A stretch of DNA of 6,416 bases from an uncultured Litorilinea sp. (GTDB lineage: Bacteria; Chloroflexota; Anaerolineae; Caldilineales; Caldilineaceae): contig CAMPHP010000192.1 of the NCBI GenBank assembly GCA_946885925.1, forward strand, positions 1 to 6,416, written 5' to 3'. Every line of letters begins with the position of its first letter. Within the stretch, counting starts at the first letter, position 1. This document shows positions 1 to 4,545 of this stretch, one piece after another. Below the pieces are notes generated by a model. The model saw only the letters and a program-made list of their open reading frames with translations, made no database searches and was not told where the DNA came from. Position numbers and translations under genes: made by a program.

Positions 1-164
1 CAGCACTATTTTCACTGTGCTGTTCGCCACGCCGCTTCATCCTATACGCCTGTCAAGGGTGAGCGGCGCGGGGATGCGACCGGCAATGCCGCGGACGATC
101 TGGACGGCTGGCCCTTTCCGCGGCCAGCCAGCACGTGTGGCCGCGGGTGAACTTGTCGTTCTCT
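1..164. other. Non-coding 3' flank of the LLM gene at the left edge
   Basis: I see no gene I can support here. Two plus-strand frames are open from the left edge (to stops near 150 and 180), but their translations look like chance readings of GC-rich DNA. An ATG on the minus strand at 40 opens a frame leaving the window on the left, without a convincing ribosome binding site. The stretch is rich in short inverted repeats: CAGCAC/GTGCTG at 1-6 and 17-22, GCCGCT/AGCGGC at 32-37 and 62-67, and two overlapping hairpins at 106-146 described separately. Confidence 0.5.
106..146 (-). terminator. Overlapping GC-rich hairpins after the LLM gene
   Basis: Two perfect inverted repeats overlap. GGCTGGCC (106-113) pairs with GGCCAGCC (122-129) around an 8-nt loop. 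CCGCGGCCA (118-126) pairs with TGGCCGCGG (138-146) around an 11-nt loop. They share bases 122-126, so only one can form at a time. They lie 19 bases beyond the minus-strand stop codon at 165-167, where a transcription terminator for that gene would be expected. Neither is followed by a T-run on either strand, so a classical intrinsic terminator is not shown; they could instead protect the 3' end or be a chance of GC-rich sequence. Confidence 0.35.
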
Positions 165-1217
165 CTAGGCAACTGTGTTAGAAGCAGGGGGGTCACTGGC
201 GGGAAATGACTCCATTGATGCTTCGTCAACTATATCGATATCGCAAATCTCCTCTTCCAACGGGGTTGCACCGGATGCTTGCGCTCCCTGGTATGCAAAG
301 GCCAATCCATCTGCGGGCACTACCCCGGGTATCCCCGTCACAAGTTCCCTCGTATAAGGCACAACCTCAAGGGCGAACCTTCGCAGCTGATCTTCGGCAT
401 TCTCTCCCTCCACCAACAGGAAGGTGTCAATGCCAACATTGACAGCCAAATCAGCAAGTGTCTCTGCCCACGCTCTCGCCGTGCCGTCAAAGAGCTTTCC
501 CGTGTCACGGTTGCGGATCGTTCCGGATATGTTCCAGATGCGTTGGATGTCAGCCGGATCACGTCCAGCCGCCCTGGCTGCTTCATCGACGCGCTCACTC
601 ATTGGCACAAGGTCACTTGGCTGTAAAGTGGGGAACATGGCAGGAATCCAACCATCAGCAAGACGCCCCGTTAATTCCAAGGCGCGAGGCTTGTTGACGC
701 CTAACCAAATATTGATGGGATGGCTGGGAGCCGGGCCAGGATGCACACCGGCAAGCTGGTAGAACTGACCGTCGAAGCGGACAGACCGCTCACCGCTCCA
801 CATGAGGCGCATGACGTGGATCGCCTCTTCCAGCGCGGCCACGGCTTCACCGCCAGTGCGATGGGGGCCGCCCATTGCCGTGATCGGCCCCCAAAAACTC
901 CCCGCGCCAAGACCGAGTTCCACGCGGCCCTCGGTCAGGAGGTCAAGCGTAGCCGCTGCCTTCGCCAGCATCGCCGGAGGGCGCAGCGGTAGGTTGGCAA
1001 CATCGGTGAAGAGCGTAATGTTCGATGTTCTCATGGCGATGGCGGTCAGCAGCGTCCAGGTGTCTTGCAGGCCTGGATTGTAGGGATGGTCTTGCACCCC
1101 GAGGTATTCCAGTCCCAGTGCCTCGGCAAGTTCTGCCAGACGTATCGGCTCTGTTGGATCTGCCGCGGTTGGGATTGGGAAATAACCAAAGCGAAGCCAT
1201 CTTCCATACTTTGTCAT
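165..1217 (-). CDS. LLM-class flavin-dependent oxidoreductase with an ESFPASDPPA tail
   Basis: A 350-residue member of the bacterial luciferase-like (LLM) family, TIM-barrel enzymes using FMN or F420 for monooxygenation or hydride transfer; the substrate cannot be told from sequence. Family marks are the N-terminal beta strand RFGYFPIP (9-16), QDHPYNPGLQDTW (42-54), NLPLRPPAMLAKAAATLDLLTEGRVELGLGAG (76-106), and NIWLGVNKPRALELTGRLADGW (169-190). The barrel ends near residue 295. A further tail of about 55 residues ends in the acidic, proline-rich DEASMESFPASDPP (331-344), not part of the LLM fold. The ATG is supported by AAGGAGAT seven bases upstream (complement of 1224-1231). It is clearly paralogous to the LLM half of the fusion protein encoded from 4546 (shared QDHPY, DTWTL, NLPLR, LDLL, LGAG and FALEV). 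It lies 160 bp downstream of the CoA-binding gene on the same strand and may have its own promoter. Family assignment is firm; the cofactor is unknown. Confidence 0.93.
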   Translation of the reverse strand: MTKYGRWLRFGYFPIPTAADPTEPIRLAELAEALGLEYLGVQDHPYNPGLQDTWTLLTAIAMRTSNITLFTDVANLPLRPPAMLAKAAATLDLLTEGRVELGLGAGSFWGPITAMGGPHRTGGEAVAALEEAIHVMRLMWSGERSVRFDGQFYQLAGVHPGPAPSHPINIWLGVNKPRALELTGRLADGWIPAMFPTLQPSDLVPMSERVDEAARAAGRDPADIQRIWNISGTIRNRDTGKLFDGTARAWAETLADLAVNVGIDTFLLVEGENAEDQLRRFALEVVPYTRELVTGIPGVVPADGLAFAYQGAQASGATPLEEEICDIDIVDEASMESFPASDPPASNTVA

Positions 1218-1377
1218 ACCACCATCTCCTTCTCAGCATAGCGTCGTGAATCAGATAGACGAGTTGGACTTATACCCACCTTATACTCCTTTTTCGCCTC
1301 GTCTCCTGTGTCGCTGCTTCCCGTGATGGTTATACATTTTGGGTTGATGGAGTATGCCGGTACTTACGACTTACCCA
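1218..1377 (-). promoter_or_regulatory. Leader of the LLM gene, possible tandem -10 elements
   Basis: This 160-bp gap between two minus-strand genes has no ORF I can support. Read on the minus strand it carries two GTATAAG copies (complements of 1269-1275 and 1280-1286), 11 bp apart, each resembling a -10 box, and a third TATAAC (complement of 1330-1335) further up. None has a recognisable -35 at 16-18 bp. A lone GGTTGA half-site lies at 1342-1347, but no complete copy of the palindrome found at the marR locus. The gene-proximal end holds the strong AAGGAGAT ribosome binding site. A separate promoter is plausible but not proven. Confidence 0.25.
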
Positions 1378-1393
1378 TTACGACTTACCCATT
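1364..1393. repeat. 14-bp tandem duplication on the CoA-binding gene stop codon
   Basis: The unit TTACGACTTACCCA occurs twice head to tail (1364-1377 and 1378-1391), with the first two bases repeated again at 1392-1393. On the minus strand it reads ATG GGT AAG TCG TAA, then the same 14 bases again. The first stop ends the CoA-binding protein as ...MGKS; the second copy lies just beyond it and overlaps as TAATG. Because 14 is not a multiple of three and the extra copy is downstream, the protein is not changed. It looks like a recent slippage event. Confidence 0.8.
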
Positions 1394-1812
1394 GAGCGTA
1401 GGGAACTATGGGTAGCTCCCATGCAGTTGTTTCGCACAACCGTTAGTCCGGCAGCTTCGGCCTGAGCAGCAGCCTCTTCGTGAATGACGCCAAGCTGCAA
1501 CCAGATGACTTTTGCCCCGATGGCAATGGCGTCTTCGACCACCCCTGGTACATGCTCGGAGCGGCGAAAGACATCCACAACGTCAACCGGCTCAGGAATG
1601 TCGCGCAGGTTCGGATAGGCTTTTTCCCCCAACACTTTGCTAAGATTCGGGTTTACCGGAATGATGCGGTACCCCTGCCCTTGCAGGTAGGATGCAATGC
1701 CATAGCTGGGGCGCTCTGGCCTGTCCGATAACCCCACAACGGCAATGGTCTTAGTCTCTGCCAAGATTTGCCGCAGTTCCTCTGTCGTTTTACGGTTTGA
1801 TGGCTGATTCAT
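1378..1812 (-). CDS. CoA-binding (YccU-like) domain protein
   Basis: A 144-residue single-domain protein of the CoA-binding/YccU family, a Rossmann fold related to the CoA-binding domain of succinyl-CoA synthetase alpha; members are cytosolic and their role is mostly unknown. The usual order of motifs is present: TIAVVGLSDRPERPSYGIASYL (22-43) with the nucleotide loop, GYRIIPVNP (47-55), VLGEKAYPNLRDIPEPVDVVDVFRR (60-84), IGAKVIWLQLGV (98-109), and GLTVVRNNCM (122-131). The C-terminal signature usually runs Cys-x-x-x-Glu-His-x-x-Leu; here it is C130-MGAT-H135-SSL, so Thr replaces the usual Glu. The ATG overlaps the stop of the MFS gene as ATGA (bases 1809-1812), which points to translational coupling in one operon; its own ribosome binding site is weak (AAGAG region). 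The last codons lie in a 14-bp tandem duplication. Confidence 0.9.
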   Translation of the reverse strand: MNQPSNRKTTEELRQILAETKTIAVVGLSDRPERPSYGIASYLQGQGYRIIPVNPNLSKVLGEKAYPNLRDIPEPVDVVDVFRRSEHVPGVVEDAIAIGAKVIWLQLGVIHEEAAAQAEAAGLTVVRNNCMGATHSSLRSMGKS

Positions 1813-3059
1813 GCTCTTGATTCTTGTCCTATCATGTCACGTGATGCGGGACGGTGGCTGTGGATACGATTCAGCCAGAGTATCCCGGTGGCTGTTGTTG
1901 CACCCACCAGGAAAAAGGTGATCCAAGGGAGTGCAGGCCAGTTGTGCGCGAGGCCCAGATCGTAAAGATAGCCTCCGGCAAAGTTGCCCACACCACCCCC
2001 TAATGCCAGCGCCAACATGCCCACCCCAAAATAGGAGCCTAGGGCTACCGGGTTTGCCAACTCTGCCGAGGCAGTCTGTTGGCTGGGCATGGCAAGCAGC
2101 GAACCACTGACATAGAGGGCTACGCACCCAAGCAGCAAGGGGGTGCTGTTGACAAAAGCCATGCCGCCCAACCCACAGGCCATGAGCAACATCCCCATCC
2201 CCAACAAGGCCAGCGGCTTGAGCCAGCGCGAGAGCAGCCCCACCAGCGGGTATTGTAACGTGATGCTCATGGCTGCATTGAGCATGTAGAGCCAACTGAC
2301 GGCATCGGCTGTGCCACTGAGCGCGGTGGCTTGCAGCGGGACTGCTACCGAAAACTGCACCCACATGAACCACAACCCTGCGCCGAGGAGCGTGAAGATT
2401 ACAAAGAAGCGGTCACGCAGGGCTAATTGTACGCCGCTCGAAAGATTCTGGTCGCTCGGTTTCACGCTGGTCTTTGGCAGCCAGAAGAGTGTCAGGATGA
2501 AGGCAATGACATAAAAGGAGCCAGAGAGAAGCGCCACGACTTCAAAACTATAGCGAAGTAGCAATGTGCCGAGCAATGGCCCCAATGCGGTGCCAATGCT
2601 GCTGGTTGTGCCTTGCAGCGCAAAGTAGCGCGCACGCTCTTCGGGTAGGGAGAGCGTCACCGTGGCGGCGCGACCCGGTGACTCGAAGAGCGCACCCCCT
2701 AGCGCAGCGAATATGGCGCTGACGAGCAGCACAGGAAAGGTCGTCGCCCACGCCATCATGCCAAAGCCAATCGCACGCAACAAAAGACCCGCGGCAATCA
2801 GCCCTTTGGCCCCCATGCGGTCGGCAATCATGCCGCCAAAGACGCCGAGTCCTTGCTGGGTAAACTGGCGCACGGCAAGGACGAGACCAATGGACGCTGC
2901 GGGCCAGCCCAGATCATCGACATAGTGCACCGCCAGCAGCGGTATCACCATGATAAAGCCTGTCCACATCAGAAAGTTGTTGGCTAGCAACACGGTCAAC
3001 CCCTGGCGGCGTATCAGGGGACTGAGTTCAGCGGCATCAATAGGAGTACTGTTGATCAT
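1809..3059 (-). CDS. MFS transporter, MdtH-like drug exporter family
   Basis: A 416-residue, 12-helix major facilitator protein of the inner membrane, probably a proton-driven exporter. The segment from about residue 50 to 100 closely resembles E. coli MdtH: GW-x5-GLVLAVRQFTQQGLG, then GGMIADRMGAKG (75-86), which is MFS motif A in the loop between helices 2 and 3. FESPGRAATVTLS (125-137) matches the MdtH FDPPRSA region. A hydrophilic loop near residues 196-213 divides the two six-helix halves. I place the start at the ATG at 3059 (MINSTPIDAA). A TTG at 3089 would add ten residues (MPPSYDCFFA); neither has a good Shine-Dalgarno sequence. A TATGAT box (complement of 3069-3074) lies just before the ATG and favours the shorter form. 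It is first in a likely operon with the CoA-binding gene (4-bp overlap). The exported compound is unknown. Confidence 0.92.
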   Translation of the reverse strand: MINSTPIDAAELSPLIRRQGLTVLLANNFLMWTGFIMVIPLLAVHYVDDLGWPAASIGLVLAVRQFTQQGLGVFGGMIADRMGAKGLIAAGLLLRAIGFGMMAWATTFPVLLVSAIFAALGGALFESPGRAATVTLSLPEERARYFALQGTTSSIGTALGPLLGTLLLRYSFEVVALLSGSFYVIAFILTLFWLPKTSVKPSDQNLSSGVQLALRDRFFVIFTLLGAGLWFMWVQFSVAVPLQATALSGTADAVSWLYMLNAAMSITLQYPLVGLLSRWLKPLALLGMGMLLMACGLGGMAFVNSTPLLLGCVALYVSGSLLAMPSQQTASAELANPVALGSYFGVGMLALALGGGVGNFAGGYLYDLGLAHNWPALPWITFFLVGATTATGILWLNRIHSHRPASRDMIGQESRA

Positions 3060-3194
3060 GGCAAAAAAACAATCATAGCTAGGCGGCAAGGGGCATCACC
3101 GCAAATCATCTACTGCGAATAATTTGTCCAGTATGCCACAGCCTTATTGCGGAAATGGAAACAGAGGAGCATGAAATGTGGCAACCAGATCTTT

Positions 3195-3303
3195 ATCTGT
3201 GCCCGACCTCATTTGTGTCCGACGTCATTTGTGTCCGGCGTCCCACCCAGTTCAGTTGCTCTCCCTCGTTTGCTGCCGTGTACCTATTTTTGTGTCCGGT
3301 CCC
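3195..3303 (+). repeat. Cluster of four 16-bp direct repeats (TTTGTGTCCGR core)
   Basis: Three 16-bp units stand head to tail: 3195-3210 (ATCTGTGCCCGACCTC), 3211-3226 (ATTTGTGTCCGACGTC) and 3227-3242 (ATTTGTGTCCGGCGTC). A fourth, TTTTGTGTCCGGTCCC, lies at 3288-3303 after a 45-bp gap, in the same direction. Units two and three differ at one position only; the first and fourth are more diverged. No ORF runs sensibly through them. They could be binding sites for a regulator or replication/transposition protein. Alternatively they are a leftover end of an insertion sequence, since some IS families have several repeats at each end. No transposase gene is in the window. Confidence 0.7.
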
Positions 3304-3412
3304 TGTATCATGACGTGTGGCTAAGGGAGTTGGGCATTGGTAGGATGGAACCACCAGGCGGGCGAATTGAGATGTGCGCCGCTGGTTCAACGGCGGCTTT
3401 GGAAGAAGGTAC

Positions 3413-3418
3413 AGGAGG
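3413..3418 (+). promoter_or_regulatory. Ribosome binding site of the DUF2795 gene
   Basis: AGGAGG, a full match to the anti-Shine-Dalgarno core, sits six bases before the ATG at 3425. It decides the start: an in-frame GTG at 3374 would add 17 Arg-rich residues and place this site inside the coding region, so the shorter form is preferred. Confidence 0.85.
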
Positions 3419-3424
3419 TTTCGT

Positions 3425-3739
3425 ATGCAGATCAATACCCAAGCATTTGGTAATACTCAAGCGCACAGTGACACTGACCAGCGCGATGATGGTTCTGTAA
3501 CAAACCGTCGCGATAACCACATTAGTTTGATGGAAGTGAAGAAGTATTTAGAGGGGATGCAATTCCCTGCCGATAAGAATGCTCTGGTCGAATATGCAAA
3601 ACAGCAACAAGCCCCGGACCACATTGTGAATGTCCTGGAGCAGTTGCCGACCAGTGAGTTTGCCAGCACCAACGCCTCAAACATGACCCAGTACCAAAGC
3701 ATTGACGACCTGCTCCATGAGATCGAGCGGATCGACTAA
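3425..3739 (+). CDS. DUF2795 domain small protein
   Basis: A 104-residue soluble protein. Residues about 34-80 (SLMEVKKYLEGMQFPADKNALVEYAKQQQAPDHIVNVLEQLPTSEF in outline) match the DUF2795 pattern: a helix ending in YL-x-G, a Y/F-P turn, then K-x-x-L-V-x-x-A-K, and a second helix ending L-x-x-L-P-x-x-x-F/Y. The family is small, helical and without known function. The first 30 residues are polar and low in hydrophobics (many D, Q, N, R, T), probably disordered; the last 20 include QSIDDLLHEIERID, likely one more helix. The start is set by AGGAGG six bases upstream. It is a single-gene unit, divergent from the MFS gene and convergent with the marR side; a long hairpin follows it at 3760-3811. 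The 16-bp repeats upstream may belong to its control region. Confidence 0.87.
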   Translation: MQINTQAFGNTQAHSDTDQRDDGSVTNRRDNHISLMEVKKYLEGMQFPADKNALVEYAKQQQAPDHIVNVLEQLPTSEFASTNASNMTQYQSIDDLLHEIERID

Positions 3740-3759
3740 AGCTATAAGCAGCCTATATG

Positions 3760-3811
3760 CTAACGAACGCAGCATCCCAAGTTACAAAGGGATGCTGCGT
3801 TCATGAGTTAG
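3760..3811. terminator. Perfect 14-bp hairpin between convergent genes
   Basis: GAACGCAGCATCCC (3765-3778) is exactly complementary to GGGATGCTGCGTTC (3789-3802), with a 10-nt loop. The stem resumes after a 4-nt bulge with CTAAC (3760-3764) against GTTAG (3807-3811). It begins 20 bases after the DUF2795 stop codon and lies between that gene and the end of the minus-strand marR unit, the expected place for a two-way terminator. No T-tract follows on either strand, so it is not a textbook intrinsic terminator. Confidence 0.5.
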
Positions 3812-3838
3812 GTAGAGAAGTGAATTACCGGAAGTTGC

Positions 3839-3856
3839 GTGCCAATCCACTGGCAC
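3839..3856 (-). terminator. Short hairpin abutting the small membrane ORF stop
   Basis: GTGCCA (3839-3844) and TGGCAC (3851-3856) form a 6-bp stem with a 6-nt loop. On the minus strand it begins immediately after the TAA at 3859-3857 of the predicted membrane peptide. No T-run follows. It may help end the marR transcript; the evidence is weak. Confidence 0.25.
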
Positions 3857-3973
3857 TTATGCGCCGACTATCAGCAACCACGGCACACCAACCACCAGAA
3901 GCACAACCAGGAAAATCGCTCCGAAGATCAAGCCTAGTGTCCAGAAGTCCTTAGGCGTGATGCGGTTCCTCAA
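3857..3973 (-). CDS. Possible 38-residue single-span membrane peptide downstream of marR
   Basis: Read on the minus strand from a TTG at 3973, the frame encodes 38 residues: a short charged start (MRNRITPKD), then an unbroken hydrophobic run from FWTLGLIFGAIF to VPWLLIVGA at the C-terminus, long enough for one membrane helix. Arg and Lys before the helix suggest the N-terminus stays inside the cell. The first 23 bases overlap the 3' end of marR (stop at 3951-3953) in another frame, so translation could be coupled to it. There is no ATG and no good ribosome binding site; another TTG 18 bases upstream (3991) is possible. I recognise no family. Hydrophobic composition, polar/basic head and placement make it credible but unproven; it may be chance. 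Confidence 0.4.
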   Translation of the reverse strand: MRNRITPKDFWTLGLIFGAIFLVVLLVVGVPWLLIVGA

Positions 3974-4415
3974 GTTGGGTGAGTACGGTCTCGGCAATTG
4001 TGCCGAGGGCTGTAATTTGTTCTGGGGTTAGCACATCAATGACGTAGCGCTGTACTGCCTGTTCGTAGTGCTCTCTAGCCTCGGCGGCAAGCTTTCGACC
4101 TGCATCGGTTACGCGGATGACTGCGCCCCGGTTGTCCTCGCTGCACTGCTCTCGCACGACGAGTCCTCGCGCTTCCATGCGCCGCAGTTGGTGTGAGAGG
4201 CGGCTCTTTTCCCATTCCAAACCACAACGTAAGGCGAGTGCCCTTACTGGCTGGTCTGGCGATTCGGTGAGGGCAGCCAATATCTCAAAGTCGGCTTCGG
4301 ACAATCCAGTTTTGCGGGCGAGTTCCCGGTTGAGCTGCCCGCTCAGGCGCGCGCGCATGCGCTGGTAGCTACTCCACGCCGCTGCTTGTGGATCGGAAAG
4401 TACACGCTTCGTCAT
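3951..4415 (-). CDS. MarR-family winged-helix transcriptional regulator
   Basis: A 154-residue dimeric DNA-binding repressor/activator of the MarR family. N- and C-terminal helices (about 10-38 and 113-150) would form the dimer interface. The winged helix covers roughly 40-110: LSEADFEILAALTES (38-52), QPVRALALRCGLE (55-67), the recognition helix WEKSRLSHQLRRMEARGLV (68-86), and the wing SEDNRGAVIRVTDAGRKL (92-109). The pattern W-E-K-S-R-L-S-H-Q-L-x-R-M-E-x-R-G-L-V marks a known MarR subgroup. Cys64 and Cys91 are candidates for redox sensing, but Cys91 sits where this subgroup often has Cys. I chose ATG 4415; the frame stays open to 4496, but that extension is Cys-rich, crosses two operator palindromes and has no ribosome binding site. 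It is divergent from the LLM-oxidase fusion gene, so it most likely controls that gene and itself. The effector is unknown. Confidence 0.92.
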   Translation of the reverse strand: MTKRVLSDPQAAAWSSYQRMRARLSGQLNRELARKTGLSEADFEILAALTESPDQPVRALALRCGLEWEKSRLSHQLRRMEARGLVVREQCSEDNRGAVIRVTDAGRKLAAEAREHYEQAVQRYVIDVLTPEQITALGTIAETVLTQLEEPHHA

Positions 4416-4421
4416 AGCTCC

Positions 4422-4451
4422 AGTATAGCAGATCACGCAACAATGCAGCAA
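4422..4451 (-). promoter_or_regulatory. Possible marR promoter giving a leaderless transcript
   Basis: On the minus strand a TATACT box (complement of 4422-4427) ends six bases before the ATG at 4415. A weak -35, TTGCTG (complement of 4446-4451), lies 18 bp upstream. Transcription from this box would begin at or next to the ATG, giving a message with almost no leader; the GGAG just before the ATG is only two bases away. The nearest operator palindrome (4457-4468) lies just upstream of this -35. Confidence 0.35.
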
Positions 4452-4453
4452 AT

Positions 4454-4530
4454 TTGTTGATATATCAACCAAACAGTGCAAGAATTGACAAATCAACCTT
4501 TTCCATTATACTGGTTGACATATCAACCAA
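4454..4530. promoter_or_regulatory. Three evenly spaced TTGA-N4-TCAA operator palindromes
   Basis: Three inverted repeats share arms TTGA/TCAA around four central bases: 4457-4468 (TTGATATATCAA, fully symmetric), 4485-4496 (TTGACAAATCAA) and 4515-4526 (TTGACATATCAA). The third extends to GGTTGA-N4-TCAACC (4513-4528) and the first nearly so. Centres are 28 and 30 bp apart, close to three helical turns. Length and symmetry suit a MarR dimer site, and marR is the adjacent divergent gene. The middle site contains the -35 of the fusion-gene promoter, and the third covers its expected transcription start, so binding would block RNA polymerase. Confidence 0.75.
4485..4512 (+). promoter_or_regulatory. 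Sigma-70 promoter of the LLM-FAD oxidase fusion gene
   Basis: A perfect -35 TTGACA (4485-4490) and a -10 TATACT (4507-4512; one mismatch to TATAAT) are separated by 16 bp. Transcription should start near 4519, giving a leader of about 27 bases before the ATG at 4546. The -35 is built into the middle operator palindrome, so the promoter appears strong but designed to be repressed. Confidence 0.75.
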
Positions 4531-4537
4531 AGGAAGG
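4531..4537 (+). promoter_or_regulatory. Ribosome binding site of the fusion gene
   Basis: AGGAAGG ends eight bases before the ATG at 4546 and fixes that start. It lies directly downstream of the third operator palindrome. Confidence 0.75.
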
Positions 4538-4545
4538 CTGCAAGC

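Larger units (their letters stand above)
3060..3424. other. Divergent intergenic region, no supported gene
   Basis: About 365 bp separate the divergently read MFS and DUF2795 genes. I find no credible gene; the open frames here (for example plus strand from 3147, minus from 3435) give cysteine/proline-rich translations without ribosome binding sites or family likeness. The MFS-proximal end holds a TATGAT -10-like box on the minus strand (complement of 3069-3074) without a clear -35. The middle carries the 16-bp repeat cluster at 3195-3303. Near the DUF2795 gene there is a small GCCGC/GCGGC stem (3378-3382 with 3393-3397), followed by its ribosome binding site. Confidence 0.6.

Noticed and set aside
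1..150. Open frame from the left edge as the end of an upstream gene
   Set aside because: The 49-codon translation shows no recognisable domain, and a second frame is equally open; not supportable.
175..1249. Several plus-strand open frames opposite the left LLM gene
   Set aside because: They are antisense shadows of a clear LLM coding sequence; their translations have no family likeness and no ribosome binding sites.
3060..3089. Ten-residue upstream extension of the MFS transporter from a TTG
   Set aside because: It needs a rarer start codon without a ribosome binding site and covers a -10-like box; kept only as an alternative.
3195..3242. Three regular repeats considered as a CRISPR array
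   Set aside because: Units are 16 bp and contiguous with no spacers, and there are no cas genes.
3378..3397. GGTTCAA loop in a GC stem, resembling a tRNA T-arm
   Set aside because: There is no acceptor, D or anticodon arm around it; just a small hairpin before the ribosome binding site.
3374..3424. GTG-started extension of the DUF2795 protein (17 Arg-rich residues)
   Set aside because: It would contain the excellent AGGAGG site that serves the ATG at 3425.
4416..4496. N-terminal extension of MarR (27 residues, Cys-rich)
   Set aside because: It would translate two operator palindromes, has no ribosome binding site and does not resemble MarR N-termini; the ATG at 4415 is preferred.
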